From Candidatus Sericytochromatia bacterium (GTDB lineage Bacteria > Cyanobacteriota > Sericytochromatia > UBA7694 > JACMQJ01), in contig JACMQJ010000066.1 in NCBI GenBank assembly GCA_014377055.1, forward strand, positions 1 through 12,020: 12,020 nucleotides of DNA, in the 5' to 3' direction. The notes under the pieces are model-generated. The model was given only the letters and a program-made list of their open reading frames with translations. It was not told the DNA's origin and made no database searches. The number at the start of each line of letters is the position of its first letter. The first letter of the stretch is position 1. Below are positions 6,133 to 12,020 of the stretch, in pieces. The position numbers and the translations under genes are program-made.

Positions 6133-7203
6133 TTGAATCATCTCCAATATACAAATTATAAAAATAATCCACACCTATTAGCAAAAAGATTCAATATTTC
6201 AATAGAATCTGCTGAAATATATTTATCCAGTGAGATAATAGATCCTCATACTGTATCTTACGTCTGGACTAGAGTTTTTGGATATGATATGACAAAAAGG
6301 CATAAGCCAAAGCCTTTTGGCATACCATTTTTAAACCAAGTAGACTTTCCTAGATGTCGAGAAGCAAATATGTCTGGCATAGTATGGGATATAACCACAA
6401 ATCCTTTTTTGAGAGATAAAAATAAACTACAAGTTATTAAAAAAAATATTCAAATGGTTCTTAGTGATATTAATAAATGTAGCCATGAGTTTAAGTTTGT
6501 TTCAAGTTATACTGATTATCAAGAATCACTCAAAGATAACAAAACAGCCTCTTGGCTTTCTATTCAAGGAGGTCAAGCGATAGATAATAATCTTGATAAC
6601 CTAGACAAAATACCTGAAATACATCGAATTACTCTTATACATTTTACCAAAAGTAAAATAGGTGTCAGTAGTTTTGATCGAAAAAACAGAGAAATAGGAT
6701 TATCAAATTTTGGTAAAGAGTTTGTCGAAAAAATGGTTGAGAATAAAATTATTGTCGATCTATCTCATATTAATAAAAAAGGTTTTTTTGATGCTCTTAA
6801 TATTGTCAAAAAAGATACACCTGTAGTTGTCACTCATACTGGAATTGACAGTGTTTTTAGTTCTTGGCGAAATATAGATGATCAACAAATCAAGGCTATT
6901 GCTAACACTGGTGGAACTGTTGGTATTATTTATTATCCAAAATATTTAGCAAAAACTTTGTTTAGTTGTTCTACAGATAAAATCGTGGATCATATAGAGC
7001 ATGTTATAAAAATAGCAGGTGAGGACTTTGTGACATTAGGCTCTGATTATGACGGCATGATTAGCTTACCAAAAGATATGAAAGATATTACATATCAACC
7101 TCTACTTGTTGAGGAAATGCTAAAAAGAAAATGGACTCCAGAAAGAATAAAAAAAATTTTGGGGCTAAATTTTTTAAGAGTAATAAAAAATATTAGACCT
7201 TAG
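6133..7203 (+). CDS. Peptidase M19 (membrane dipeptidase) family homologue with altered metal site
   Basis: A 356-residue TIM-barrel protein of the renal/membrane dipeptidase family. Family signatures in order: IIDPHTVSYVWTRVFGYD (35-52, where the His-x-Asp metal motif is expected), QVDFPRCREANMSGIVWD (69-86), LSIQGGQAID (142-151, normally the bridging-Glu segment), a His at 170, IVDLSH (His212), PVVVTHTG (His235), TLGSDYDG (Asp305/Asp307) and the ending ILGLNFLRVIK. His39, His170, His212 and His235 are kept, but the Asp two residues after His39 is Val41 and the bridging Glu is Gln145. It has no signal peptide, so it is cytosolic. The start is uncertain: TTG at 6133 is the only initiator that keeps the first motif, it has no Shine-Dalgarno sequence and probably depends on coupling to the gene 7 bp upstream; the next ATG (codon 53) would cut into the domain. 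Whether it hydrolyses dipeptides is open. Confidence 0.82.
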   Translation: MNHLQYTNYKNNPHLLAKRFNISIESAEIYLSSEIIDPHTVSYVWTRVFGYDMTKRHKPKPFGIPFLNQVDFPRCREANMSGIVWDITTNPFLRDKNKLQVIKKNIQMVLSDINKCSHEFKFVSSYTDYQESLKDNKTASWLSIQGGQAIDNNLDNLDKIPEIHRITLIHFTKSKIGVSSFDRKNREIGLSNFGKEFVEKMVENKIIVDLSHINKKGFFDALNIVKKDTPVVVTHTGIDSVFSSWRNIDDQQIKAIANTGGTVGIIYYPKYLAKTLFSCSTDKIVDHIEHVIKIAGEDFVTLGSDYDGMISLPKDMKDITYQPLLVEEMLKRKWTPERIKKILGLNFLRVIKNIRP

Positions 7204-7208
7204 TACAG

Positions 7209-7249
7209 ATAAGTAATAAAGTTTATAAATAACTTTATTACTTATTTTT
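7209..7249 (+). terminator. Rho-independent-type terminator after the M19 gene
   Basis: A perfect 15-bp inverted repeat (7209-7223 with 7231-7245) and a 7-base loop are followed by TTTT, 5 bases after the stop of the M19 homologue. The stem is AT-rich (ATAAGTAATAAAGTT) but long and uninterrupted, so termination of the two-gene unit here is likely. Confidence 0.7.
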
Positions 7250-7258
7250 ATGATCAGC

Positions 7259-7264
7259 TATAAT
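7259..7264 (+). promoter_or_regulatory. Candidate -10 box of the J-domain/propeller gene
   Basis: TATAAT right after the terminator hairpin. TTATTA lies 18 bases upstream inside the hairpin's right arm as a weak -35. Transcription would start near 7271, which excludes the upstream ATG at 7250 as translation start and supports the ATG at 7298. Confidence 0.4.
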
Positions 7265-7297
7265 GAATTTAAATTATTTATTGTATTTTTAGTAGAT

Positions 7298-8482
7298 ATG
7301 GGTTCAGATAAATATATTGATTACTATGAGCTTTTGCAAGTTCATCCTAAAGCAGATCTTGAGTCAATCAAGAAAATGTATTATACACTTATGCAGCAGC
7401 ATCATCCAGATAAGGGTGGTTCTACTGAGGTTGCCATAAAATTAACTGAAGCTCGTGATGTTCTGATGGACTCCAAGAAAAGAAGGGAATATGATCAGGA
7501 AAGAAATCTAAGACTACTTGAAAAAATGAAAAGTCTTACCAGAGAAAACGAATCAAGAGAAAAAGCTAAAGAAAAAAAAGTAAAACCTAATAATATTGTT
7601 GCCAAAAACTGCCCAGTATTATCAAGTTATGGTGTCTTAGTTCCTGATGAGAGAGGAAATAGAATACTTATTATCAATCAAGAGGGTGAGATTACTTGGG
7701 AATATGGTAAATTTGGATCTATATATTCAAATAAACTTAAATCTCCTCGCTTTGCTAATTTTGTTAATAATCAAAATATACTAATAACAGATAGTGGTAA
7801 CTCAAAAGTTTTGGAAGTTAATCATAAAAAAGAAACTATTTGGGAATTTGGTACAGGTGAGTCAGGACATAGCAGTCAAACACTTGATAATCCATCATCA
7901 TGTACCAAATTAAATAATGGTAACTATTTAATTTGTGATACAAATAATAAGAGGGTCATTGAAGTTAATAATGTTGGTGAGATTGTTTGGCAATATGGAG
8001 ATCTAAAAGATAATAAAATGTTTGGTAAATCTTTATTATCATTGGTTAGTAAGAGTACTTATCAGTTATTTACGCCAACATCAGCTCAAAGGCTCGATAA
8101 TGGTAACACTATAATCTCTGACATTGGTAATAAAAAAATTATTGAAGTTTCAACTGACAAAAAAACAGTATGGCAATATCCACCAAAAAAGAGTGAGAAA
8201 AATTTAATAGGAGCTAATTTTATTTATCGTTTGGCTAATAATAATACTATTTTCACTTTTGATAGAGTTTATGAAATAAATACTAGTGGTGATACAGTTT
8301 GGGTTTATAATAAAAATACCAGTGATATTGATATAAATTGGGCTTATAAAGTAGATAATAACCAATATTTAATTAATATTACTCGAATAGTTAGACGTGG
8401 TGTCAATCAAGAAATAATGATGGTTGATGTTAATGGTAAAACTCTTTGGAGATATTATTATTCTCAGTACAAACATGTGTAA
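7298..8482 (+). CDS. J-domain protein with C-terminal six-bladed beta-propeller
   Basis: A 394-residue fusion. Residues 7-70 are a complete J-domain: DYYELLQVHPKADLESIKK, helix II MYYTLMQQHH, the HPD motif at 36-38 (stimulates the ATPase of an Hsp70/DnaK), then KGGSTEVAIKLTEARDVLMD and KKRREYD. A basic, coiled-coil-like linker (about 71-105) follows. The C-terminal part has six repeats of about 40-50 residues, each with a strand such as NGNYLICDTNNKRVIEVN and an ending like ITWEYG, IWEFG, VWQYG, VWQYP, VWVYN or LWRYY. This is a PQQ/NHL/aryl-sulfotransferase-like propeller. No zinc-finger or CTD of classical DnaJ is present and no signal peptide, so it is probably a cytosolic specialised co-chaperone whose propeller picks the client (inference). 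An ATG at 7250 would add 16 residues, but it abuts the terminator T-tract and lies upstream of the TATAAT at 7259, so 7298 is preferred. Neither start has a clear ribosome-binding site. Confidence 0.85.
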   Translation: MGSDKYIDYYELLQVHPKADLESIKKMYYTLMQQHHPDKGGSTEVAIKLTEARDVLMDSKKRREYDQERNLRLLEKMKSLTRENESREKAKEKKVKPNNIVAKNCPVLSSYGVLVPDERGNRILIINQEGEITWEYGKFGSIYSNKLKSPRFANFVNNQNILITDSGNSKVLEVNHKKETIWEFGTGESGHSSQTLDNPSSCTKLNNGNYLICDTNNKRVIEVNNVGEIVWQYGDLKDNKMFGKSLLSLVSKSTYQLFTPTSAQRLDNGNTIISDIGNKKIIEVSTDKKTVWQYPPKKSEKNLIGANFIYRLANNNTIFTFDRVYEINTSGDTVWVYNKNTSDIDINWAYKVDNNQYLINITRIVRRGVNQEIMMVDVNGKTLWRYYYSQYKHV

Positions 8483-8497
8483 CATAAAGACAGTATG

Positions 8498-8532
8498 GTT
8501 CGTAGGGGTAGGCTCTACGTCTAACCTCTTAC
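8498..8532. repeat. GC-richer, imperfectly palindromic islet, possible eroded intergenic repeat or terminator
   Basis: In the 93-bp gap after the J-domain gene, GGTTCGTAGGGGTAGGC, CTCTACG and TCTAACCTCTTAC form an imperfect stem (GTAGGGGTAG against CTAACCTCTTAC, also CGTAG/CTACG at 8501-8505 and 8515-8519). It is clearly G/C-richer than the surroundings. It looks like a palindromic GTAGGGGCAGGC...GCCTGCCC element worn down by mostly C-to-T and G-to-A changes; that comparison is from memory. A degenerate terminator is the alternative. Confidence 0.35.
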
Positions 8533-8575
8533 TTAGATCATCATTTAGTAAATTTATTAAGAAAACTGATGTAAG

Positions 8576-9316
8576 ATGTTAAATTTATTGCTTGTTGAAG
8601 ATAATGAAAAACTCCAAATAGCACTTACAACTGGACTTGAAGCTACCAAAGAAATAAAAGTAATTGATAGTTGTAAAAGTGGTGAAAAAGCTTTTGAACT
8701 TTGCTTAGATAATATACCAGATATAATTATTATGGATGTTCAACTTGCAGGCAAAATAAATGGTATTGAGGCTGCAATTAATATAAGACGTGAATTTCCA
8801 CGTATACCAATAGTTTTTTATTCTATTCAAGATGATGATTCGTATTATCGTGATTTTCGTAACTCTGGTATTTTGAGTCATTATGCTTATGTTCGTAAAT
8901 CAAATTATCTTTTACCTCAAATGATTTTACCATTAATCAAAAACTCAGTTTTAGGAATGGGATTTATTGATCCTGACATTGAGTCAAGAGTTCAGGAAGT
9001 AAGATTTCAAGATAAATTTGCACCAATATCATTATTAGAACCAAATGAATTGGAAGTCGCAAAAATGATTTCTTTTGGTATGACTAATGAACAAATTGCT
9101 CAAAAGCTTGGGTTTAGAGATAAAAGAACAATTAGTAGAATAAACGGTCAAATATATACAGCGTGGGGACTAAATTCTAATACTACAGATGAAAAAGTTG
9201 CTAGAACAAGAGCTAGTATTATCTATCATCAAAAAAGATTAATAGAATGGGACGAAGATGGTAATGCTTGGTTTTTTAATGAAATAAACAAAAAATTTGC
9301 TTGGGAAGCAAAATGA
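8576..9316 (+). CDS. Two-component response regulator, NarL/LuxR type
   Basis: A 246-residue DNA-binding response regulator. The receiver domain (1-120) has all key residues: acidic pair Glu8-Asp9, phospho-acceptor Asp54 in IIIMDV, Ser83 in VFYS and Lys108 in VRKS. A linker leads to a GerE-like helix-turn-helix (about 154-200) with EPNELEVAKMISFGMTNEQI and AQKLGFRDKRTISRI. The last 45 residues go beyond the usual NarL end and contain an aromatic stretch (RLIEWDEDGNAWFFNEINKK) of unknown role; total length is about 30 residues more than NarL relatives. It is read first in the pair and its TGA overlaps the ATG of the kinase, so the two are translationally coupled and should be partners. Target genes are unknown. 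The start ATG at 8576 has only a weak GTAAG before it. Confidence 0.9.
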   Translation: MLNLLLVEDNEKLQIALTTGLEATKEIKVIDSCKSGEKAFELCLDNIPDIIIMDVQLAGKINGIEAAINIRREFPRIPIVFYSIQDDDSYYRDFRNSGILSHYAYVRKSNYLLPQMILPLIKNSVLGMGFIDPDIESRVQEVRFQDKFAPISLLEPNELEVAKMISFGMTNEQIAQKLGFRDKRTISRINGQIYTAWGLNSNTTDEKVARTRASIIYHQKRLIEWDEDGNAWFFNEINKKFAWEAK

Positions 9317-11445
9317 CAGGTAATTTTTTTATTGATTGGGGCGTAATTTCCGTTTCACTCTTTAATATGGTTACTCTATTATGGTTAGGTCTAACAGTTA
9401 TACTGAATTCCGATAAAAGGCGTTTAGGAATCTGGATTGCCAGCTCTGGAATGCTCATGGGTAGTGTGTTTTTTGCAATACATACAGCTTTAATTTTTAA
9501 TGGCTTAAATTTTACAGAAAGCCAGATAAATATTTTATGGTCTTCAGGTTGGGCTTTATTGATGTTATTACCAATGTCTTGGTATATATTAATTTTATGG
9601 CATGTTGGCTTTTGGGATGAAACTAAAAATTATTTACAAAAAAGACAAAGATACTGGTTTTATACTACAGTAATATTATTTTTTACTGTGGCACGATTTG
9701 TTTTATTTACAAAAACATTACCAACATTTATAGAATTTGCTAGTTTAGATTTATCTAACTCTGTATTAATACAAAATATACCACTTTTAATTGTTATTTA
9801 TCCTTTTTATATCTTATTATGTATTGGTTTATCAATTGATGCCCTTAGGTTTCCTGGGACAAACTCAAGAATGATGGGTGATATAGCAAGATTAAGAGCA
9901 AGACCATGGTTAATGGCATCATCAATAATGCTCTTAATTGTTAGTGTTATGGTTACTTCATTTATGTTATGGGTTGTTTTTAAATCAGGAGAATATGAAA
10001 AATATGGTACTTATATTTTATTATATTCAGTTGTTGGTATTTGCGATTTTGTAATTGAATCTTGCATTGCTATATCTGTTTTATTACTAGGTCAAGCAAT
10101 TACATCTTATGAAATTTTTACTGGTAAGTCATTACCAAGACGGGGACTTTTTCGTAATTGGTTAAATGTCATTTTTATTTCAGCGGCTTATAGCATTATT
10201 GTAGGAGCTGGGCTTAATAGTCGTATCTCTCCTTTTTATTATCTGATTTTAACAGCTTTTTTGATGACATTTTTTTATGCTTTATTTAATTGGCGTTTTT
10301 ACATCGAGCGTGAACGATATATGTCAAATCTAAGACCATTTATAGCGAATCAAAATATTTATGGAAACCTTTTACATCATTCAAATATTGAAGTTACAGA
10401 TATAAATACATCTTTTAATGGTTTGTGTAAAAATATTCTTGAAACTAAATTTGCTTTTTTAATCCCTCTTGGTGCTTTTGCTCCTTTAATTGGTGGAAAT
10501 ATTCAGTATCCTGAATCCGATCTTGAAGTTGAGTTTGAGCATCTTAATGAAATAATCAACAAAATTGATTCTCATGAAATAATTTCGATAGATTTAGATC
10601 CAAAATATTATCATAATTCTATTATGGCTGTTCCTCTTTGGAGTGAGAGAGGCATAACTGGTGTTCTAATCTTAAGTAAAAAGATTGATGGTGGATTATA
10701 TACTCAAGAAGAAATAGAAATCGCTCGTTCTGTCTGCGAAAGACTTATTGATACAAAAGCAGGCTCAGAGATGGCTGCTTGGCTAATGGAATTTCAACGA
10801 AAACATATAACTGAAACTCAACTATTAGATCGTCAAGCAAAAAGAATTTTACATGATGATGTTTTACCATTACTGCATACCTCACTTATTAGTCTTAGTA
10901 CTTTGGGAGAACAAAATGAAACTGTCAATTCTGTGTCACAATCTCTAAACGATCATTTAATAGAAGCCCATAAAAAAATATCAAATCTACTACGTGAAAT
11001 GCCCTCAGGAAGCTTTTTTGAAATTAATAAATTAGGTTTAATTGAATCACTAAAGCATTTTTTGAAAAATGAATTATTAAATAGTTTTGATGATATTACT
11101 TGGCTGATTGACGAAAATGTTGATGAACAATTAAAGATAATCAGCCCAACATTTACTGAAGTTATTTTTTATGCAATAAGAGAAGCAATTAGAAATGCCG
11201 CTAAATATGGTAGAGATGAGCAAGAAGAAAATGATCTTAATTTAGTTATATCAGTTAAAAATGAAGATAAAATTAAAATAATTATTGAGGATGATGGAAT
11301 TGGTATGAAAGAAAATAGTAGAGCCAAAGGTGGTAGTGGTCAAGGATTAGCATTGCATAGTACCATGATGGCTGTTATTGGTGGATATATTATTTTGGAA
11401 AGTGAAGCCAAAAAATATACCCGCGTCACCATTGTTTTACCTTAA
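9313..11445 (+). CDS. Membrane histidine kinase with GAF-like domain (HisKA_3 type)
   Basis: A 710-residue sensor kinase, partner of the regulator upstream. The N-terminal third (to about residue 330) has around nine hydrophobic helices, for example VSLFNMVTLLWLGLTVIL, YWFYTTVILFFTVARFVLF, IPLLIVIYPFYILLCIGLSI and PFYYLILTAFLMTFFYALF, with no large outside loop, so it may sense a membrane-borne signal. Residues 345-490 look like a GAF domain (PLGAFAPLIGG, MAVPLWSERGITGVLILSKK). The phosphoacceptor is His514 in ILHDDVLPLLH, the H-box type used with NarL-like regulators. The HATPase domain shows Asn628 in REAIRNAAK, DDGIGM (660-665) and the GGSGQGLAL lid. The ATG at 9313 overlaps the regulator's TGA (ATGA) and has GGGAAG upstream; a TTG at 9301 would add four residues and is less likely. 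The ligand is unknown. Confidence 0.92.
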   Translation: MTGNFFIDWGVISVSLFNMVTLLWLGLTVILNSDKRRLGIWIASSGMLMGSVFFAIHTALIFNGLNFTESQINILWSSGWALLMLLPMSWYILILWHVGFWDETKNYLQKRQRYWFYTTVILFFTVARFVLFTKTLPTFIEFASLDLSNSVLIQNIPLLIVIYPFYILLCIGLSIDALRFPGTNSRMMGDIARLRARPWLMASSIMLLIVSVMVTSFMLWVVFKSGEYEKYGTYILLYSVVGICDFVIESCIAISVLLLGQAITSYEIFTGKSLPRRGLFRNWLNVIFISAAYSIIVGAGLNSRISPFYYLILTAFLMTFFYALFNWRFYIERERYMSNLRPFIANQNIYGNLLHHSNIEVTDINTSFNGLCKNILETKFAFLIPLGAFAPLIGGNIQYPESDLEVEFEHLNEIINKIDSHEIISIDLDPKYYHNSIMAVPLWSERGITGVLILSKKIDGGLYTQEEIEIARSVCERLIDTKAGSEMAAWLMEFQRKHITETQLLDRQAKRILHDDVLPLLHTSLISLSTLGEQNETVNSVSQSLNDHLIEAHKKISNLLREMPSGSFFEINKLGLIESLKHFLKNELLNSFDDITWLIDENVDEQLKIISPTFTEVIFYAIREAIRNAAKYGRDEQEENDLNLVISVKNEDKIKIIIEDDGIGMKENSRAKGGSGQGLALHSTMMAVIGGYIILESEAKKYTRVTIVLP

Positions 11446-11470
11446 GATTTGTTTTTTTAAACTTTAACTA

Positions 11471-11557
11471 CGAGCTACGGATTTAATTGATTAAAGAATT
11501 AACACAGATTTTAAGAAATTATTTGATTCATTCGTTCAATTCGTAAAATTCGTGTCA
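11471..11557. repeat. Imperfect palindrome with 9-bp ATTCGTNNN periodicity between convergent genes
   Basis: Three exact ATTCGT units sit at 11530, 11539 and 11548, a strict 9-base period. The left half holds decayed copies on the other strand with about the same period: the complement of AACACAGATTTTAAGAAATT (11501-11520) matches 11538-11556 at about 15 of 19 positions with one gap. Together they form a large imperfect inverted repeat filling most of the 125-bp gap between the kinase and hisS. The gap has no gene. The element may act as a bidirectional terminator or be a dispersed intergenic repeat; similar ATTCGTGTAATTCGT-like repeats are known to me from other environmental genomes (recall only). 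Confidence 0.5.
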
Positions 11558-11570
11558 AAATATTTATTTT

Positions 11571-12020
11571 TTAAAGTACAGCTAAAATATTTTTTAAAGT
11601 AGATACTAAGTCACTTTCTACAACTGTAATATTTTCACCTGTTTGCAGATTTTTAATTTTAAAATTACCAGATTCAAATTCATTAGAGCCATTAATTAAA
11701 GCAAGCTTAAAACCTTTGCGATCAGCATACTTTAATTGCTTATCCATTTTCTTTTCATCAATGTAAAATTCTATTTTTATACCTTCTTTTCTTAAAGTAT
11801 CAGCTAATTTAAGATATTTGTGGCGATAATTTTTATCCATATTAATAATTAAAACGTCCGCTGGTGTAGAGATTTTATCAAATAAATTTAGTTCTTCCAT
11901 TGCAGCTATAAGCCTATCTAGTCCAACTGCTGCACCAACGCCAGGTATTTGATTTGTAGTATAAAGACTGGCAAGATTATCATAGCGACCACCAGAACAA
12001 ATACTTCCAATTGATGGTAA
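11571..12020 (-). CDS. hisS: Histidyl-tRNA synthetase, C-terminal 149 residues (5' end outside window)
   Basis: The frame is open to the window edge; the ATG at 11900 is internal. The visible part begins in the class II catalytic core with the family-specific histidine-binding motif SICSGGRYDNLASLY and class II motif 3, PGVGAAVGLDRL, whose Arg contacts ATP. It then runs into the C-terminal anticodon-binding domain (ADVLIINMDKNYRHKYLKLA, ADTLRKEGIKIEFY, QLKYADRKGFKLALI, GENITV). The enzyme charges tRNA-His with histidine in the cytosol and is essential. The SICSGGRYDNLA form, rather than the VCAGGRYDGL of E. coli HisRS, belongs to another bacterial subtype. The gene converges on the kinase gene. 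The C-terminus is complete, ending in LVSTLKNILAVL. Confidence 0.95.
   Translation of the reverse strand, partial: LPSIGSICSGGRYDNLASLYTTNQIPGVGAAVGLDRLIAAMEELNLFDKISTPADVLIINMDKNYRHKYLKLADTLRKEGIKIEFYIDEKKMDKQLKYADRKGFKLALINGSNEFESGNFKIKNLQTGENITVVESDLVSTLKNILAVL

Noticed and set aside
7250..7297. Upstream ATG giving 16 more residues to the J-domain protein
   Set aside because: It abuts the terminator T-tract, has no ribosome-binding site, lies upstream of the likely transcription start, and J-domains normally begin near the N-terminus as they do from 7298.
8495..8532. Possible tRNA or small RNA because of GGTTCGTA
   Set aside because: No cloverleaf can be formed around it and there is no acceptor stem; only an imperfect hairpin is present.
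9301..9312. TTG start for the histidine kinase
   Set aside because: The ATG at 9313 overlaps the regulator stop in the common ATGA arrangement and has a better placed GGGAAG.
9276..9458. Minus-strand open frame of 60 codons
   Set aside because: Antisense across the regulator-kinase junction; no support.
11530..11553. CRISPR-like array because of regular ATTCGT spacing
   Set aside because: Units are 6 bases with 3-base spacers, far too short for CRISPR, and no cas gene is nearby.
1..12020. A multi-gene defence, secretion or biosynthetic system
   Set aside because: The genes belong to unrelated housekeeping or signalling families on alternating strands, with no nuclease, transporter or synthase set that would make a system.

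Overview
The window is about 12 kb of very AT-rich bacterial chromosome. It is densely packed, with no gene-free stretch longer than about 270 bases, and TGA is used as a normal stop. The periplasmic LPP20-like protein suggests a cell with a periplasm. The low GC, the subfamily of the histidine kinase and the mix of gene families fit an uncultured environmental Gram-negative-type lineage. A non-photosynthetic cyanobacterial relative such as Melainabacteria is one guess, held with low confidence because the window contains no marker that settles it.

Left part (1-5591): the end of a C39-like cysteine peptidase on the plus strand converges on a run of five minus-strand genes. In transcription order these are a cytosolic S9 prolyl-oligopeptidase-type peptidase, two tandem AIM24/TIGR00266 paralogs, a secreted LPP20-like protein and a GNAT acetyltransferase. 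The AIM24 pair looks like one transcription unit with its own promoter. A 101-bp element with 16-bp terminal inverted repeats, probably a MITE, lies between the LPP20-like gene and the acetyltransferase gene.

Middle part (5592-8575): a divergent intergenic region leads into a plus-strand run. It starts with an 88-residue protein I do not recognise, followed 7 bp later by an M19-type dipeptidase homologue that lacks two expected metal-ligand residues. A strong hairpin with a T-tract and a new TATAAT box separate this pair from a protein that joins a J-domain to a six-bladed beta-propeller.

Right part (8576-12020): a NarL/LuxR-type response regulator overlaps by 4 bp a membrane histidine kinase (about nine TM segments, GAF-like domain, HisKA_3-type H-box, HATPase). 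This is a textbook co-translated two-component pair. It converges on the 3' part of hisS (histidyl-tRNA synthetase). The 125-bp gap between them holds an imperfect palindrome built on a 9-bp ATTCGTNNN period.

No single multi-gene system stands out as new. The most distinctive items are the J-domain/propeller fusion, the M19 homologue with altered ligands and its orphan partner gene, and the three intergenic repeat-like elements.
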